Below are positions 11,501 to 22,985 of a DNA stretch of 64,000 bases, piece after piece. The notes below the pieces were generated by a model that was given only the letters and a program-made list of their open reading frames with translations, was not told the DNA's origin and searched no databases. Position 1 is the first letter of the stretch. Each line of letters opens with the position of its first letter. Location of the stretch: positions 1 to 64,000 of the forward strand of contig JAMFTG010000130.1 of the NCBI GenBank assembly GCA_023974075.1. The letters run 5' to 3'. A program made the translations under genes and the position numbers. The DNA is from Chaenocephalus aceratus. Lineage: Eukaryota; Chordata; Actinopteri; Perciformes; Channichthyidae.

Positions 11501-12457
11501 CAGTTGTCATCAGGTCAATGTCGCCACTCCCCATTCTTTGGGCGTGGTCCTTTTGCCGGGCTCCGCTGCTTCCAGTGGTGAGCAAGGGCTTGGATTCTTC
11601 ATGACATTGTTGGTATAAGTCATCCAGTGCTTAAAGCACCGCCTCCGTGCTTTAACTACGGTTCTATGAGTCCCGGATGACCGCCAGAGTTCCCTGTCAC
11701 TCAGAATTCTTGTGTGCTCGCGAGAAGATTCTGGGCAGCCGGTGTCACGTGGGTCACAGTTGACTTTGTTGTTATTGGTACTCGAGCTGCGCATGCGCGC
11801 GATGGACATATCCAGTGCTTAAAGCACCGCCTCTGGCGGTCATCCGGGACTCATAGAACCGTAGTTACAGCCGTAACTATCGTTGCTGTGTGTAGCTGTC
11901 CAATATGGCGCACAATCTCGAGCATGCGCAATGCAAATCAGATAGTCACATAGCCAAAGCTAGCATTAGCTTATACTTATTTTCATATTTCCTGTATTTG
12001 AAAACATCTTTATAATTGACTCTATTAAACAAAGTAGAATCTAAATAGTAGATTTGTTCTGGACCGTCCAAAGCAAGGGATCTGGTGTTATGTTACAAGT
12101 GTTGCTTATAAAAAGGCATGACAATTACATATTTCATCTTATATCATTTGTACACACTGAGGTAAGTATCCTTGAGCTTTGAACCTGTTTCTGTAGTAAC
12201 TGCTGTCTGCCTTTTGAAGCTGATAACGTGTACTGTTTTTTAACAACTAGTATTAACTTCAGTGATGCTCAGCGGGAGGTTTCACTCCTCTGTTCAACAA
12301 TAGCAAAATCCCCCAACAGCATTAGAGCTTACACATTGTGTTTCTTGTAATTCGTACCGACAAGAAACCTAAATGTGTTTGGTTGTCATTGGTCTACGTA
12401 TGCAGTTTCTAACATAAAATGTTGGGGTAGTTTACATTTTCGGGTTCATAGTAGGAC

Positions 12458-13971
12458 CAGGGGCGGATCTAGACAAATATTCATGGGGTGGCAAGAGGGT
12501 GGCAGGAGAATTTCAGGGGTGGCATCCCCTGGCAGAAGTATATGCTGATTTAATCGCAGTCATATCAACAATGTTAACTTGGAAAGCCACAATATTGATA
12601 TTTTAACTCAATAACATTAGATGACATTATTGTGGCACATCAGTAAAGCCTTACATATACATATATAAGGTGGCAGACATAATTTAATTAATTTTAACTG
12701 AATAATAACTGAATGAGTTGGTTTCACTCTTAGACCAGCAGGGGTACCAATCTATGCAGACTGCTGCAATAAGTACATTAATGAACTGTCTCATCGATGT
12801 TTGTCTGTATGAATATGATAATATTAACAATCATATTATTCCTATTAGCTGTCAATCACTGTTATGATTCACATATTCAGTGTTATTATTAAATAAACTA
12901 TATTTTTTGGAGGAGTTAATGATGAATGTTCCTCAAGATGCTTGCTCACCCAAGTGAAAGAGTTGACATGCTGAAAACCCAACCTGCGGGGGACTGAGGG
13001 GATTCTCCCCCAGGAGATTTTTTGAAATACTAACAAAATACACATTCTGGTACTCTCTTGAGAAGAAAAATAAATAAATCTATTACTACATATTTAAAAA
13101 AATGAATGCCATTTTAGTTTTTTGTGACTTTGTTCTGAAAGCTGAACCTGCTGCTCCTCACAGAGAGAAGACGGAAGAGGCTGTGTGAATTACTTTACAT
13201 TGTGGATAAGGGTTGATAGCCCCCATTGTTCTGTGTGTCAAAATGAAAGACAGCCCACACACCTATCAATCATCAAACCGTGGGGTCTTCTTTCATTACG
13301 TGTTGATTTCTATCAACACATAATATTGTATCGATGTATATAGAGATGTACTACAGCAAAAGTATTCTCCGTCGGGACTTCCTGCAACAACACCACGCCG
13401 TTATCGTGATTCTGATTCAGAAGACATTATCAAAGATGTTCTATTAAGAAGACGATCATTACGTGACAAAAGTTTTCAAAACCGTTTCTAGTCTTCGGTA
13501 TTTCCAGACAAGTGGCTACTGAAATCAATCTTACGAACTGCTGTCTGTGCAATTTACTCCGCGTGAGTTGGCTGACTTTATTTTGCTTACTTTAACATCA
13601 TTTTCATGGTGGGGCTAAGACATTTCTTGGTATGGCTGTAGCCTACCCCAGCCATACCCTGACCGCAAATACCTCATTCCTTCCGTCTACTTGGATCCGA
13701 AATGCTTCTCGTTTTGAGCTGTCCCCCGTTCAAATGAAATCGCCGCCAATCATATTTCCAAGCTCGCGCCAGGGGGGGAGGGGTTACAAGGCTCGCGTCT
13801 TGTGCTGCATTCACTTGCACTCGGACATTAGAGATTTTCTCTCATAAATGTCCGATGAGCCACAACTTTTCTTTCAAAACAAAGCTGCCAAATGGGGTGG
13901 CAGCTGGGGTGGCAAGGCCTTTTTCTGAGGTGGCAGCTGCCACCCCGTGCCACCCCGTAGAACCGCCACTG
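12458..13971. mobile_element. Non-autonomous hAT element, 1514 bp
   Basis: Ends CAGGGGCGGATCTAGAC at the left and, reverse-complemented, CAGTGGCGGTTCTACGGGG at the right, both followed by GGGTGGCA repeats. The flanking 8-bp duplication AGTAGGAC is at 12450-12457 and 13972-13979. Units 2-4 carry the uninterrupted site (ATAGTAGGACTC), proving the boundaries. No transposase frame inside; the 71-aa frame at 13632-13847 has no recognisable domain. Confidence 0.92.
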
Positions 13972-14049
13972 AGTAGGACTCTATGAACTGGCAAAAAGAG
14001 AATATGTAAAACAGTTGTGTTTTTTTCAAACTTTTGTCCCCAGAGAGAC

Positions 14050-15693
14050 ATGGCTGCTGCCAGCTGCCTGCTGACTGAAGATCAGTTTCTGTGCTCCATC
14101 TGTCTGGATGTGTTCACTGATCCAATCGCCATACCATGTGGACACAACTTCTGCAAAGCCTGCATCTCTCAACACTGGGATAGAAATGTCCAGTTAAAGT
14201 GTCCTAACTGTAATAAGCTCTTCTACAAAAGACCTGAGCTGCTGGTCAACACGTTCATCTCTGAGATGGCTGCTCAGTTCAGACAGTCAGCTCAACAGAA
14301 AGCCAGCAGAAGCAGCTCAGAGCAACACGTTTTCAAACCAGGAGAAGTTCCCTGTGACGTATGCACTGGAACTAGACTGAAGGCCCTGAAGTCCTGCCTG
14401 GTGTGTCTGGAGTCCTACTGTGAGACTCACCTGGAGCCTCACCTGACAAGAACAGGCCTGAAGAAACATCAGCTGATCGACCCTGAGGAGAACCTGGAAG
14501 GCAGGATGTGTGTGAAGCACAATAAACTGCTGGAGCTGTTCTGTAAGACCGACCAGGTGTGTGTCTGCATGCTCTGCACTGTTTTAGACCACAAGACACA
14601 TGATGTTGTTCCTCTGAAAGAAGAATATGAAGGAAAGAAGGCTGAGCTGGGGAAGACAGAGGCTGAAATTCAGCAGATGATCCAGAAGAGACGACTGAAG
14701 ATCCAGGAGATGAATCGCTCAGTGGAGCTCAGTAAGGAAGGAGCAGACAGAGAGATAGCAGATGGTGTTCAGGTCTTCACCGCTCTGAAGGAGTCTGTTG
14801 AGAGAAGCCAGGCCGAGCTCATGGACACCATCAAAGAGAAGCAGAGAGAGACAGAGGAACAGGCTGAAGGCTTCATCAAAGAGCTGGAACAGGAAGTCTC
14901 TGAGCTGAAGAAGAGAAGCTCTGAGGTGGAGCAGCTCTCACGCTCTGAAGACCAGCTCCACCTCCTCCAAAGCTTCACGTCCCTGAACGCTGCTCCACCC
15001 ACCAAGAACTGGACAGAAGTCAGGGTCCGTCCTCCTTCATATGAGGGGACTGTGAGTAGAGCTGTGACTCAGCTGGAGGAGACGCTCAGGAAACAGATGA
15101 AGAAGCTGCTCGAGGTGGAGCTGAAGAGGGTCCAGCGGTCTGAGGTGGAGGTGACTCTTGATCCTGATACAGCACATCCCAGACTCATCCTGTCTGATGA
15201 TAGAAAACAAGTGAAACATGGTGATGTGAGGAAGAATCTCCCAAACAATCCAGAGAGATTTGATTCTTGTGTCACTGTTTTAGCAAAGCAGAGTTTCTCT
15301 TCAGGAAGATTTTATTACGAGGTTCAGGTTGAAGGGAAGACTAAGTGGGATCTAGGAGTGGCCAGAGAGTCGATCAACAGGAAGGGAATCATCACAGCGT
15401 CTCCTCAGGAAGGTTACTGGGTGATATGGTTGAGGAATGGAAATGAGTACAAAGCTTGTGCTGTTCCTCGAGTCGATCTCTCTCTGAAGTCTCAGCCTCA
15501 GAAGGTGGGGGTGTTTGTGGATTATGAGGAGGGTCTGGTCTCCTTTTATGATGTTGATGCTGCAGCTCTGATCTACTCCTTCACTGGCTGCTGCTTCAAA
15601 GAGAAACTCTACCCATTCTTTGGTCCCTATCTTAATGAAGGTGGTAAAAACTCTGCCCCTCTGATCATCTCTCCTGTCAATCACACCGAGTAG
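14050..15693 (+). CDS. TRIM E3 ubiquitin ligase, copy 1 (547 aa)
   Basis: Predicted RING-type E3 ubiquitin ligase of the TRIM C-IV class, closest by eye to fish bloodthirsty-related/TRIM39-like proteins. TRIM25-like or finTRIM names are alternatives. RING ligands: C15, C18, C30, H32, C35, C38, C51, C54. B-box-1-like cysteines 102-124; B-box 2 C154, H157, C165, C173, C176, H181, H184. Coiled coil about 190-305; PRY-SPRY about 366-545 (LDPDTAHPRLILS, FSSGRFYYEVQVEGKTKWDLGVA). The whole protein lies in one exon. The start at 14050 was chosen because the acceptor CCCCAG ends at 14043, so the in-frame ATG at 14017 is intronic. Its RING flank (RNVQLKCPNCNKLFYKRPEL) differs most from the other copies. 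One copy of the ten-residue linker unit (EVELKRVQRS). Likely interferon-induced through the 6120 element. Confidence 0.93.
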   Translation: MAAASCLLTEDQFLCSICLDVFTDPIAIPCGHNFCKACISQHWDRNVQLKCPNCNKLFYKRPELLVNTFISEMAAQFRQSAQQKASRSSSEQHVFKPGEVPCDVCTGTRLKALKSCLVCLESYCETHLEPHLTRTGLKKHQLIDPEENLEGRMCVKHNKLLELFCKTDQVCVCMLCTVLDHKTHDVVPLKEEYEGKKAELGKTEAEIQQMIQKRRLKIQEMNRSVELSKEGADREIADGVQVFTALKESVERSQAELMDTIKEKQRETEEQAEGFIKELEQEVSELKKRSSEVEQLSRSEDQLHLLQSFTSLNAAPPTKNWTEVRVRPPSYEGTVSRAVTQLEETLRKQMKKLLEVELKRVQRSEVEVTLDPDTAHPRLILSDDRKQVKHGDVRKNLPNNPERFDSCVTVLAKQSFSSGRFYYEVQVEGKTKWDLGVARESINRKGIITASPQEGYWVIWLRNGNEYKACAVPRVDLSLKSQPQKVGVFVDYEEGLVSFYDVDAAALIYSFTGCCFKEKLYPFFGPYLNEGGKNSAPLIISPVNHTE

Positions 15694-16594
15694 AACAACC
15701 ACTTGATTTTCCTCAGAAAGAGTCACTCTCACTAAATGTAATACATGTATTCAACTGGGGAAGTACATTGTACACACTGTTAATGTTTCAGAATCTGATC
15801 ACTTATGGTTCACCTTGATGAGACGCACAATACTGATGAGTATGTTCTAATGTAGTCTAGTTTATTCTACGGATTGCACTCCCTGCCGTCATGACTTGAA
15901 GTGATCAGAAAACTATTTACCACTTCTTTATATCTTCTTTATATCTCAGGGGGACAACAAAGTATTTATTGTCTCAGAATTGTGTGTTCATTGTGTTTCA
16001 TACTTGCAGACATTACTCGTGGAAGTAATGCATTCCTTTATCATTAGTAAAATACTGTATATACACATTTATTTTATAATTTTCAAGTGAGGGGAACATG
16101 ATGGGTCTCTGGTGTGTTTTAAAGGGGAAGTTCAGGATTCATTATGTTGGTACAAAATGTATTAACAGTTACTTTGAACATCAACAATATCTGATCATAA
16201 ACATTAGGCTGCAGTGGTTTCACAAACGAGGGAAATTCAAATGTTACCTCTCAGCTGTCTGTGGTGTTATGGTAATTGTATTTCGTCCACCTCTCTGCAC
16301 ACTGCTTGTAAAGTTTGAACAAAGTCTCAATGGATTAAAAAAAAAAGGAACAAAGAATGTTATTTTTTGTCTTTTTTTAAATGTACGAACTGAAGTACAG
16401 TTTTCACTAGTTCTCAATTAAGGGAAAGTAGCTTAAAAAAATGTACTTAACTATTTCCATTTCTACTGAACTACATTTGTCTGACAGCTTTGGTTCTTCT
16501 GAAGCTTTATAAACTATTTAAAACCCTCTTGGATCAGCTGATCATAGATATTAAGATTGCTGTATATGTCTGCTAGAAATAAGGCCATCAACTG
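15694..16594 (+). other. 3' UTR and downstream spacer of TRIM copy 1
   Basis: Begins AACAACCA and matches the 3' regions of the other copies. The AATAAA-bearing piece found in copies 2-4 is deleted or rearranged here (CTATTTACCACTTCTTTATA and following), leaving no canonical AATAAA close to the stop. An ATTAAA before an A-run occurs near 16334. A 107-codon frame at 16098-16421 is shared by units only through recent duplication and is not called a gene. Confidence 0.55.
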
Positions 16595-16597
16595 GTT

Positions 16598-16921
16598 AGC
16601 TTAGCTTAGCATAAAGACTGGAAACAGGGGAAGACAGCCTGTCCAAAGGTAACAAAATCCACCTATCAGCAGCTCTGAATCCAGTTAGTTTAATCCATTC
16701 CAAATCAGAGGAGTAAAAACATCAATCAGACGTTTAACAGGGGATTATGGGTCGGGCTACTTCTTGGCTGGGACCAAAAGAAGTTGCCAAATTGTTTTTA
16801 CATTTCAGTTTTCGTACAGAGATATATTAAGTACACTTAAAGGTGTATTTTGTCATTTTTTGGAAAAAGCCAGGCTAACTATTTCCCCCTTTCCGAGTAT
16901 ACATGCTAAACTAAGCTGATC
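16598..16921. mobile_element. Junction MITE between units 1 and 2
   Basis: About 324 bp with degenerate inverted ends: TTAGCTTAGCATAAAGACTGG followed by AAACAGGGG at the left, and CCCCCTTTCCGAGTATACAT followed by GCTAAACTAAGCTGAT at the right. The internal sequence (AAAGGTAACAAAATCCACCT, GGGCTACTTCTTGGCTGGGA) resembles a MITE common in percomorph fish genomes. It has no coding capacity and spans the point where repeat units meet. Confidence 0.65.
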
Positions 16922-17705
16922 TAAGTGTCTGATGGCTGCAGCCTGTGTCAGTGAGAGCGGGCTGACTGGTTGGACTGCTTCTAATGATTATGATCTCATT
17001 CTTCACCTTGAACACACTCCAGCACTGCCTGTACAGGTGAGGCTAACTGACTGCAAACATCCCGTCTGACTGGAGATAAATAAAGGGTTTTTTAAATATC
17101 AAAATTGCATGAAATAAGCTTGTAAGTCTATGTTATTAATGCCCTGTTTATAAGATGGAGCTTGTCATTTGAAATGTCATTATTTTTAAAGAGGTGGATG
17201 GTGAATAATATTACAATTAAAAATGTTTAACTTACATAATGACTTTGTTTTTTATTACAGAACACGTTTTCTGAAACAGATGTTATAATCCTTAACGCAA
17301 TCATCAATAATCACTCTGTACATCTGGCTATTGATGATATATGAACAAACCACTATTTTGATAACAAAATTAAAAAGGCCTTGCATCGTGAATTTACATT
17401 TTGCAGTACACGGGTAATTAAGTTAAAAAAATAGTAACTAATTCATATGACCACTTTTTGTTTAAACCAAAACTGACATGGATAAGTATGGAGGCCGACA
17501 TGTGCCAACACACTTATTATAGACACGCTGCAGTTTCAAAACGATGCAAATATAAAAACACAAACCTGCCAAAACATGCAAATGAAGAATCATCATTACC
17601 ATCTTGACAACACATGCAACGTTTACTAAAAGTGCTGCATTCATGAAACGCTGCAAAAAGCTCAACGAAAACCAGTGGACAATAAGAGTCTGTCTCATAA
17701 CTGCA

Positions 17706-17914
17706 TCTTTCAGCCGCTGCTTTTAATTGAACTATTCACATCTTAAACTGCACTGTAACTTTTATTCATGTATTTTTTCTTTTACGGTTTATTTTATTAT
17801 CTTTGCTTTTTAATGACTTTTTTAAATGCCATTTTCTTAATGTCTTTCATTTTTGTAAAGCACTTTGAATTGCCTTGTGTTGAAAGGTGCTATATAAATA
17901 AACTTGCCTTGCCT
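17706..17914 (+). mobile_element. L2-like LINE 3' tail, unit 2
   Basis: Same insertion as 961-1175, with GCACTTTGAATTGCCTTGTG and the CCTTG tail. Confidence 0.6.
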
Positions 17915-18738
17915 TGAAATATGGATAACTGGCTAGATGACATTCATATTCATAACATAACAATCTTTAGAGATGGTCACTGGCTAGATGACACTGAGGA
18001 TGATTGTGCAAGCTGTGTTTGAAATAGTATGTGACTCAAAATGTATTATATCAGTTCTTTTTTATTGGCATTTCTGGATTGAGGCGTACATTTGAAACTT
18101 CTCATTAAAGTAAATGCTGTTGCAAAGGATCTGCCATTTACATTCTGAGGAAAGCACATTTAGTTTTAGTGGTGATGCGTAAAGACCTGTGGCATTAAAG
18201 CAGTTCTGTAAAGGTGTGTTACTACCAGGTGTTTCCATGTGAACTTTGTCCCCCTGGTGGACAGACGTATACACTACATGCAGTCAAGTGTTGTACTGAT
18301 TCTGAGGTATTTTATTTGACTTACCTTGAATATGTTTTTTTGTATTAATTTGTCTTTTAAATAAAGTATACTGTAGTTGCATGGAGAAAATACCCTTTTG
18401 TTCATTCTCTCCATCGTTGTTCATTCATTAAAAGCAAAGCGTCTTTAAGCAACGACCTGCAGAGTGAACGCTTAATTTCAAAGCAGTTTATCAAGATCAA
18501 TATCAACATTAAACATTCAAACACCTTCTCTTTTCTGTGGATTATGCAGCCTCATATCCACTAACAGTGTCAGCGAGAAAGATGTGGAACATCAGCTTCA
18601 CATTATTGAGGTTTTAATAAAGAAATACCTTTTATTTCCTCGATTGGAGAGTGAATGTCCTCTTTGAGTTCTAGTCAACAAGACTAAGAGATAGAATAAA
18701 TGATGCTGAAGCCACAAACACTCAATATGAAGTCAGAC

Positions 18739-18841
<103 letters not shown>

Positions 18842-19187
18842 CGTGCCGACACCTTCCGCCGCCGATTCGACATGTCGAATCAGTAGGCCGTCGGCCAAGA
18901 AATCACTCCGATTGATTCAATCAAGCGAATCAGTGCATGAGAAGAAAGAAGCGAAACGGAAGTGAGGGACCCAAACAAACTATTAAGAAGGCACATCTGA
19001 GATTTCATTGAACTCCAGCTCTCGACTCAGGTTCGGGAAAGCCCCGTGAGCTGCTCGCTGTAGAGTGAAAATGGAACGGACACGCTATTTGTTGTTTGTT
19101 TATATCACGCAGTCTGTTCTTCTTCTCTCGGTTATCACGCAGTCTGTCTTCCAGTTGTTGCCTCTTTTGAATGACGAATACACACTA

Positions 19188-19201
19188 CCGCCACCTGCTG
19201 G
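19188..19201 (-). promoter_or_regulatory. CTCF-like motif B, unit 2
   Basis: The reverse complement of CCGCCACCTGCTGG is CCAGCAGGTGGCGG, a full match to CCASYAGRKGGCRS. Units 1, 3 and 5 have CCAGCAGGCGGCAG here, with a mismatch at the K position. Motif evidence only. Confidence 0.45.
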
Positions 19202-19311
19202 TAAGGAGAGTTATTGCCAATCACGCATGCGCAGTTCGTACGTGCTTCTTGGCCGTCGGCTGAAGTCTTTGCGGTGTGTTCCAGTGCGACACATGGCCAA
19301 GACGCAGAGAC

Positions 19312-19401
19312 GTGAGGCGACGTGAGGCGACGTGAGGCGACGTGAGGCGACGTGAGGCGACGTGAGGCGACGTGAGGCGACGTGAGGCGACGTGAGGCGA
19401 C
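19312..19401. repeat. 10-bp minisatellite, 9 copies, unit 2
   Basis: Nine copies of GTGAGGCGAC between CAGAGAC and GTTCCGTCGG. Confidence 0.97.
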
Positions 19402-19739
19402 GTTCCGTCGGCACGTGTTCTTTGGTGTCAGTTTGGTGTGTAAGAGGCTTTAAAGAGTCGCCAAAACAAATCAGATCCATCTCAATAGTGTGACGACAAA
19501 TGTATTATGTAAATGAGAAAAAGGCCCATAAGGCAGTGTAGGCAAATTGTATATTTTTCATTTCTTTTGAGAGCTTGCCATCTATTATAATCCTGGTATC
19601 ACTCTTATGTTTACATTTAAATATTATCTATCATTATTATTTGCCAATTGTTTATTCATTCTGTTGCTGTTATAACTTCATTTAGCTGCTTTGTATAATA
19701 AAATGAAAAGAAGAGATGGGCTGGAATATTCAAACATAT

Positions 19740-19975
19740 TTCAGCTTTTTTTTCAGAATTAGAACAATTTCAAATGTTTCTTAGTTCTAACTTTTTCACA
19801 GAATTTGACTCTTTTTCATAATTTCATGAGATTATTTTCTCATATTTGAACTTTTTTCTCAGAATTCAAACTCTTTAGCAGATTTTGACTTTCTTCTCAC
19901 TTGTTCACGATTCTAATCTAATTATGTTTTTCATAATTAGATTTTCTTCTTTCTCAGAATTCAAATTTACCCGAA
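19740..19975. repeat. Degenerate T-rich short-period repeat, unit 2
   Basis: Equivalent to 3005-3240, with recurring TTTCTCAGAATTCAAA and TTCACAGAATTTGA blocks. Confidence 0.6.
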
Positions 19976-20183
19976 AATATATAAATGCTTAATGTTACTC
20001 ACCTGTCAGGCTACCTTTAGTCCAAAGGTTTATTTTTTCAAGTAAAGATTGAGCTTTTTGAAACATATTTTGCTGTTTTTGGGTCCGTAGAAATACATTT
20101 GCATATACACAACTACGGTGTAGTTATGCAATGAATGAAACACTTGGGTCACAGGTTCCTCAACAGCGCATTACAAGACATCT

Positions 20184-20633
20184 GTGGGACGGGTGGCGCA
20201 GTGGTCTGTGCCTCTGATCATCAGATCAAGGGGGGTGCTGGGGAACTCCAGTTCGAAACCCGCTCCTGCTGCCACTGCGTCAGGCCGTTGTGTCCTTGGG
20301 CAAGACACTTCACCCGGATTTGCTCCTATGGGTATTGTCCACAGTACATGTATAATATCAATGTGTACTTGTACAAGCGCCTCGATGACTGTGAGGCGTG
20401 ATGGACGGTGTGGCGCAGTGCGCTGTGCAATGATCAAGGGGTGAAACCCGCTGCTGCTGCGTCTGTAAAGCCGGTGTGTCCTTGGGCAAGACACTTCACC
20501 TGAACTTGCTCCTGTGGGTATTGTCCACAGTGACCATTGCATGTATAAAAAATATATGTGTAATGTGTATCTGTAAAGCGCTTTGAGCACTGGAAAAGCG
20601 CTATAATAAATGTAAGGAATTATTATTATTATT
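20184..20633 (+). mobile_element. Dimeric tRNA-derived SINE, unit 2
   Basis: 450 bp, same length and ends as the unit 1 copy, flanked by ATCT. It differs from the unit 1 copy by very few bases (for example CAAGCGCC against CAAGTGCC), so the copies were duplicated with the unit rather than inserted independently. Confidence 0.88.
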
Positions 20634-20637
20634 ATCT

Positions 20638-22779
20638 ATCAATATGTACCTCCACCATTAAACTGTCGTATTCTGCACATTTCTTATTCTATCTACATAC
20701 ATAAGAGTATCATTAATGTGTATAATATCAGTTAAAATAAGTGCTTCAACATAGTTAACATTGCAGGAAAGCAATATATTAGACGTTAAGTACTTTGTCA
20801 GGCTTAATATTTAGCTGTAGATAGACTTTTTTCTTAATCAAAAGAAGACCTTAACCTAAAGTGTTATTTAATGTTTAAATAAAGCCTAATTAGTTTGTAT
20901 GTTTTGCACCTCCTGTAAATATCTTTGGACATCCTGCACTAAACTATTTTATCGTAGAGATCACTTAGAGTATCTTATTGATATTTTCTATTCTATATTT
21001 CTATCATTGACCTTCTTCTTTCCCCTATGAAAGTATGTACTCTTAATATTTTTAGGTTTTCATCAAATATAACGTATCAACACAACAATGAAATAACCTG
21101 TTTTAACCACTAGGCGGTTAAAGCACTCAGCAAATGTGCTGCTGTTTCCAGTTTAGTTTATGACGGATGTATTTTGTTATCCACACATATATTGTTTTTA
21201 TATTTGTGACACCAAACCGACAGAGAGATGGTCTTAACATGACCCAGTGGTCTCGTTAATAAAAATAATATTATCAAACATAATATTAAAATGAACTCTT
21301 ATTTTGAAAATACAGCTTCCTGTGTTCGAATGAGCTGCTCCGACCCTCGGTCCTGACGGAATCCAAAAGTCCGACATTATACAACAAACAAATAAATAAA
21401 CACAAGGATAATCGTTCCTTATTGTTGAGTAAATAACAGTGTGGTTTAGAAAAGAATACAAAGTTAGACGGAGAAAACGATGAAGCAATACAGATGTCAG
21501 TTTTCTGAGCCCCTCCTCTCCCCGTAACTGACGGCAACAAAAGTCTTTATTCAATTAAAATAAAGACGTAAACACAATAAGTGTGGCTTGATATTGAGTT
21601 AGAAACAGGTTGATAACGCTGTGAGAATGGATCTGCGGAGAGCGTTTCTCCGCCATCCCAACTCGTCTATTACCAACGTTCAGGGAGCTCAATGCAAGTC
21701 AATGGGACGCCCTGGTAGTTGAAACTCGACGCTAAAGGGCCCCCCGTGCGTTGGAAGGTGACGACAGGGACCCTGACATAACGTCAACATCGGCCGAGTT
21801 GGCAGTGAGAATGTGTTGCATCGACATGTGAAAAGACATCATCTTCTGAAGCTGAAACGATAAACATGGATCTTTCTCTCAGAGCCAGCCTGCTCCACTC
21901 GGGGGAGAGGAAACATGTCAATGGAAACACAATGCATTTATATTTGTACCTTCTCTTTACACATGCTACAACAAAGTAGAAATATTTGTATTAGTGTGTT
22001 GTATGAGCTGTGTTTGATTTATTTACACAATGATGTGATTTTTTCACCATAAATACAATTGTATTTATTTTACAATGTGTTTTCATACAATCATACGTAA
22101 TGGGATTCATGAGGATTAATGTGTGAGCAATGATAAGTTTCAATATACGTTTATATTTCATTTCCAACCTAATGAGTAATATATTTGTCACTGTGGTCCA
22201 GGTTCATAAAGCATCAAACAACACCATCAAACCAATCTTCATGAACTCGTGGCGTTCCCTCAGAGGTCACGGAGTAGTGGTTAGGAAAAGACCATAGGAG
22301 CTGATTTTTGGACAATTCCACTGCAACCCAAAAATCTCAATGTTTGTATTGAGCTAAAAAGGAGCAGGAGACAGAGACTGGAGCACGCTCACTTTCTCTG
22401 GTGGAGTTGTGCTGTGTGCATTAAATCATATTTAAGGTCAATCTCAATTAAGATTCATGTTAAATAACTTGATGACGAGGATATCCTGCTTTTCATTTCT
22501 TATCCTGATTTCTTATTCTAATTCTTTTTTATCAGATGTTCAGAATATATTCAAGGTAACGTTTAATAACAAATGAACATTTACTTTAGCATCAGTGGTC
22601 AGAGAGCTGTGTGGTTTACCATTGAAATGTTTAGAACATTCTGATTGGTGTCAATTTTGATTAACACAAATAAAACTAGGAGGAATCCAGAAGTATATCC
22701 AAACCCTGAAGACCATTACAAAGTAACATGTGAAATATTGACTTGTTAACAAACCAATGATACGGTGATACCAATGGAA
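20638..22779. other. Intergenic spacer, unit 2
   Basis: Unassigned spacer. From about 22105 to 22740 it includes a segment (GATTCATGAGGATTAATGTG to ATTGACTTGTTAAC) shared with unit 3 and absent from unit 1. No domain-bearing frame on either strand. Confidence 0.5.
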
Positions 22780-22985
22780 TGAGCAAGAGTGGTGCGGCTC
22801 TCCCGGTCGCGTGGGCTGCCTCCTCCCAGCTGTTGTTTATCGCGTGGCCGGGGTAGAGAGAGAGAGCGTTTTTTCCTGTCCATCATATGTTATATTCTAC
22901 AGTCCTCTCCTATTGGCCGGTCTCGACGGGGGGCGGGTCTTCCTCCCGGGTTCGTTCCTCTGTTATTAATATCGCATAATAACAG
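22780..22985 (+). promoter_or_regulatory. CCAAT/GC-box promoter-like block, TRIM copy 2
   Basis: Inverted CCAAT box at 22912-22916 and a GC box GGGGGGCGGG at 22928-22937, in the same arrangement as in unit 1. Confidence 0.45.

Larger units (their letters stand above)
9104..11870 (+). mobile_element. Defective DIRS-type retroelement
   Basis: DIRS elements use a tyrosine recombinase and have split inverted terminal repeats plus an internal complementary region instead of LTRs. All three repeat features are visible. The inverted termini are 9104-9240 and 11736-11870 (GACCGCCAGAGGCGGTGCTT matched by AAGCACCGCCTCTGGCGGTC). The internal region 11657-11692 is the reverse complement of the right terminus 11831-11866. 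Coding remnants are a gag-like frame, part of RT and an RNase H. The recombinase is absent and the element is about half the usual DIRS length, so it is a deletion derivative. Confidence 0.8.
8651..11950. mobile_element. DNA element with about 60-bp inverted ends, host of a nested DIRS
   Basis: The left end starts TGTGACTGCCCG, then GCGAGATGGTCCGCCATATT. The right end, reverse-complemented from 11950, starts TGTGACTATCTG, then CGAGATTGTGCGCCATATTG. A second copy of the inner part of the left end occurs at about 8744 after a 16-bp palindrome (8734-8749, AGACGTCTAGACGTCT). AGCC flanks both sides, but the right copy is offset by one base, so a target duplication is only possible. No transposase frame; family unassigned. 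Confidence 0.5.

Noticed and set aside
14017..14049. Upstream in-frame ATG extending TRIM copy 1 by 11 residues
   Set aside because: It lies in the polypyrimidine tract before the conserved acceptor CCCCAG (14043). The other copies start at the equivalent of 14050.
16098..16421. 107-codon frame shared by units 1, 2 and 4
   Set aside because: Lies in the TRIM 3' region, has no domain, and is broken by small indels in unit 3. Shared only because the units are recent duplicates.
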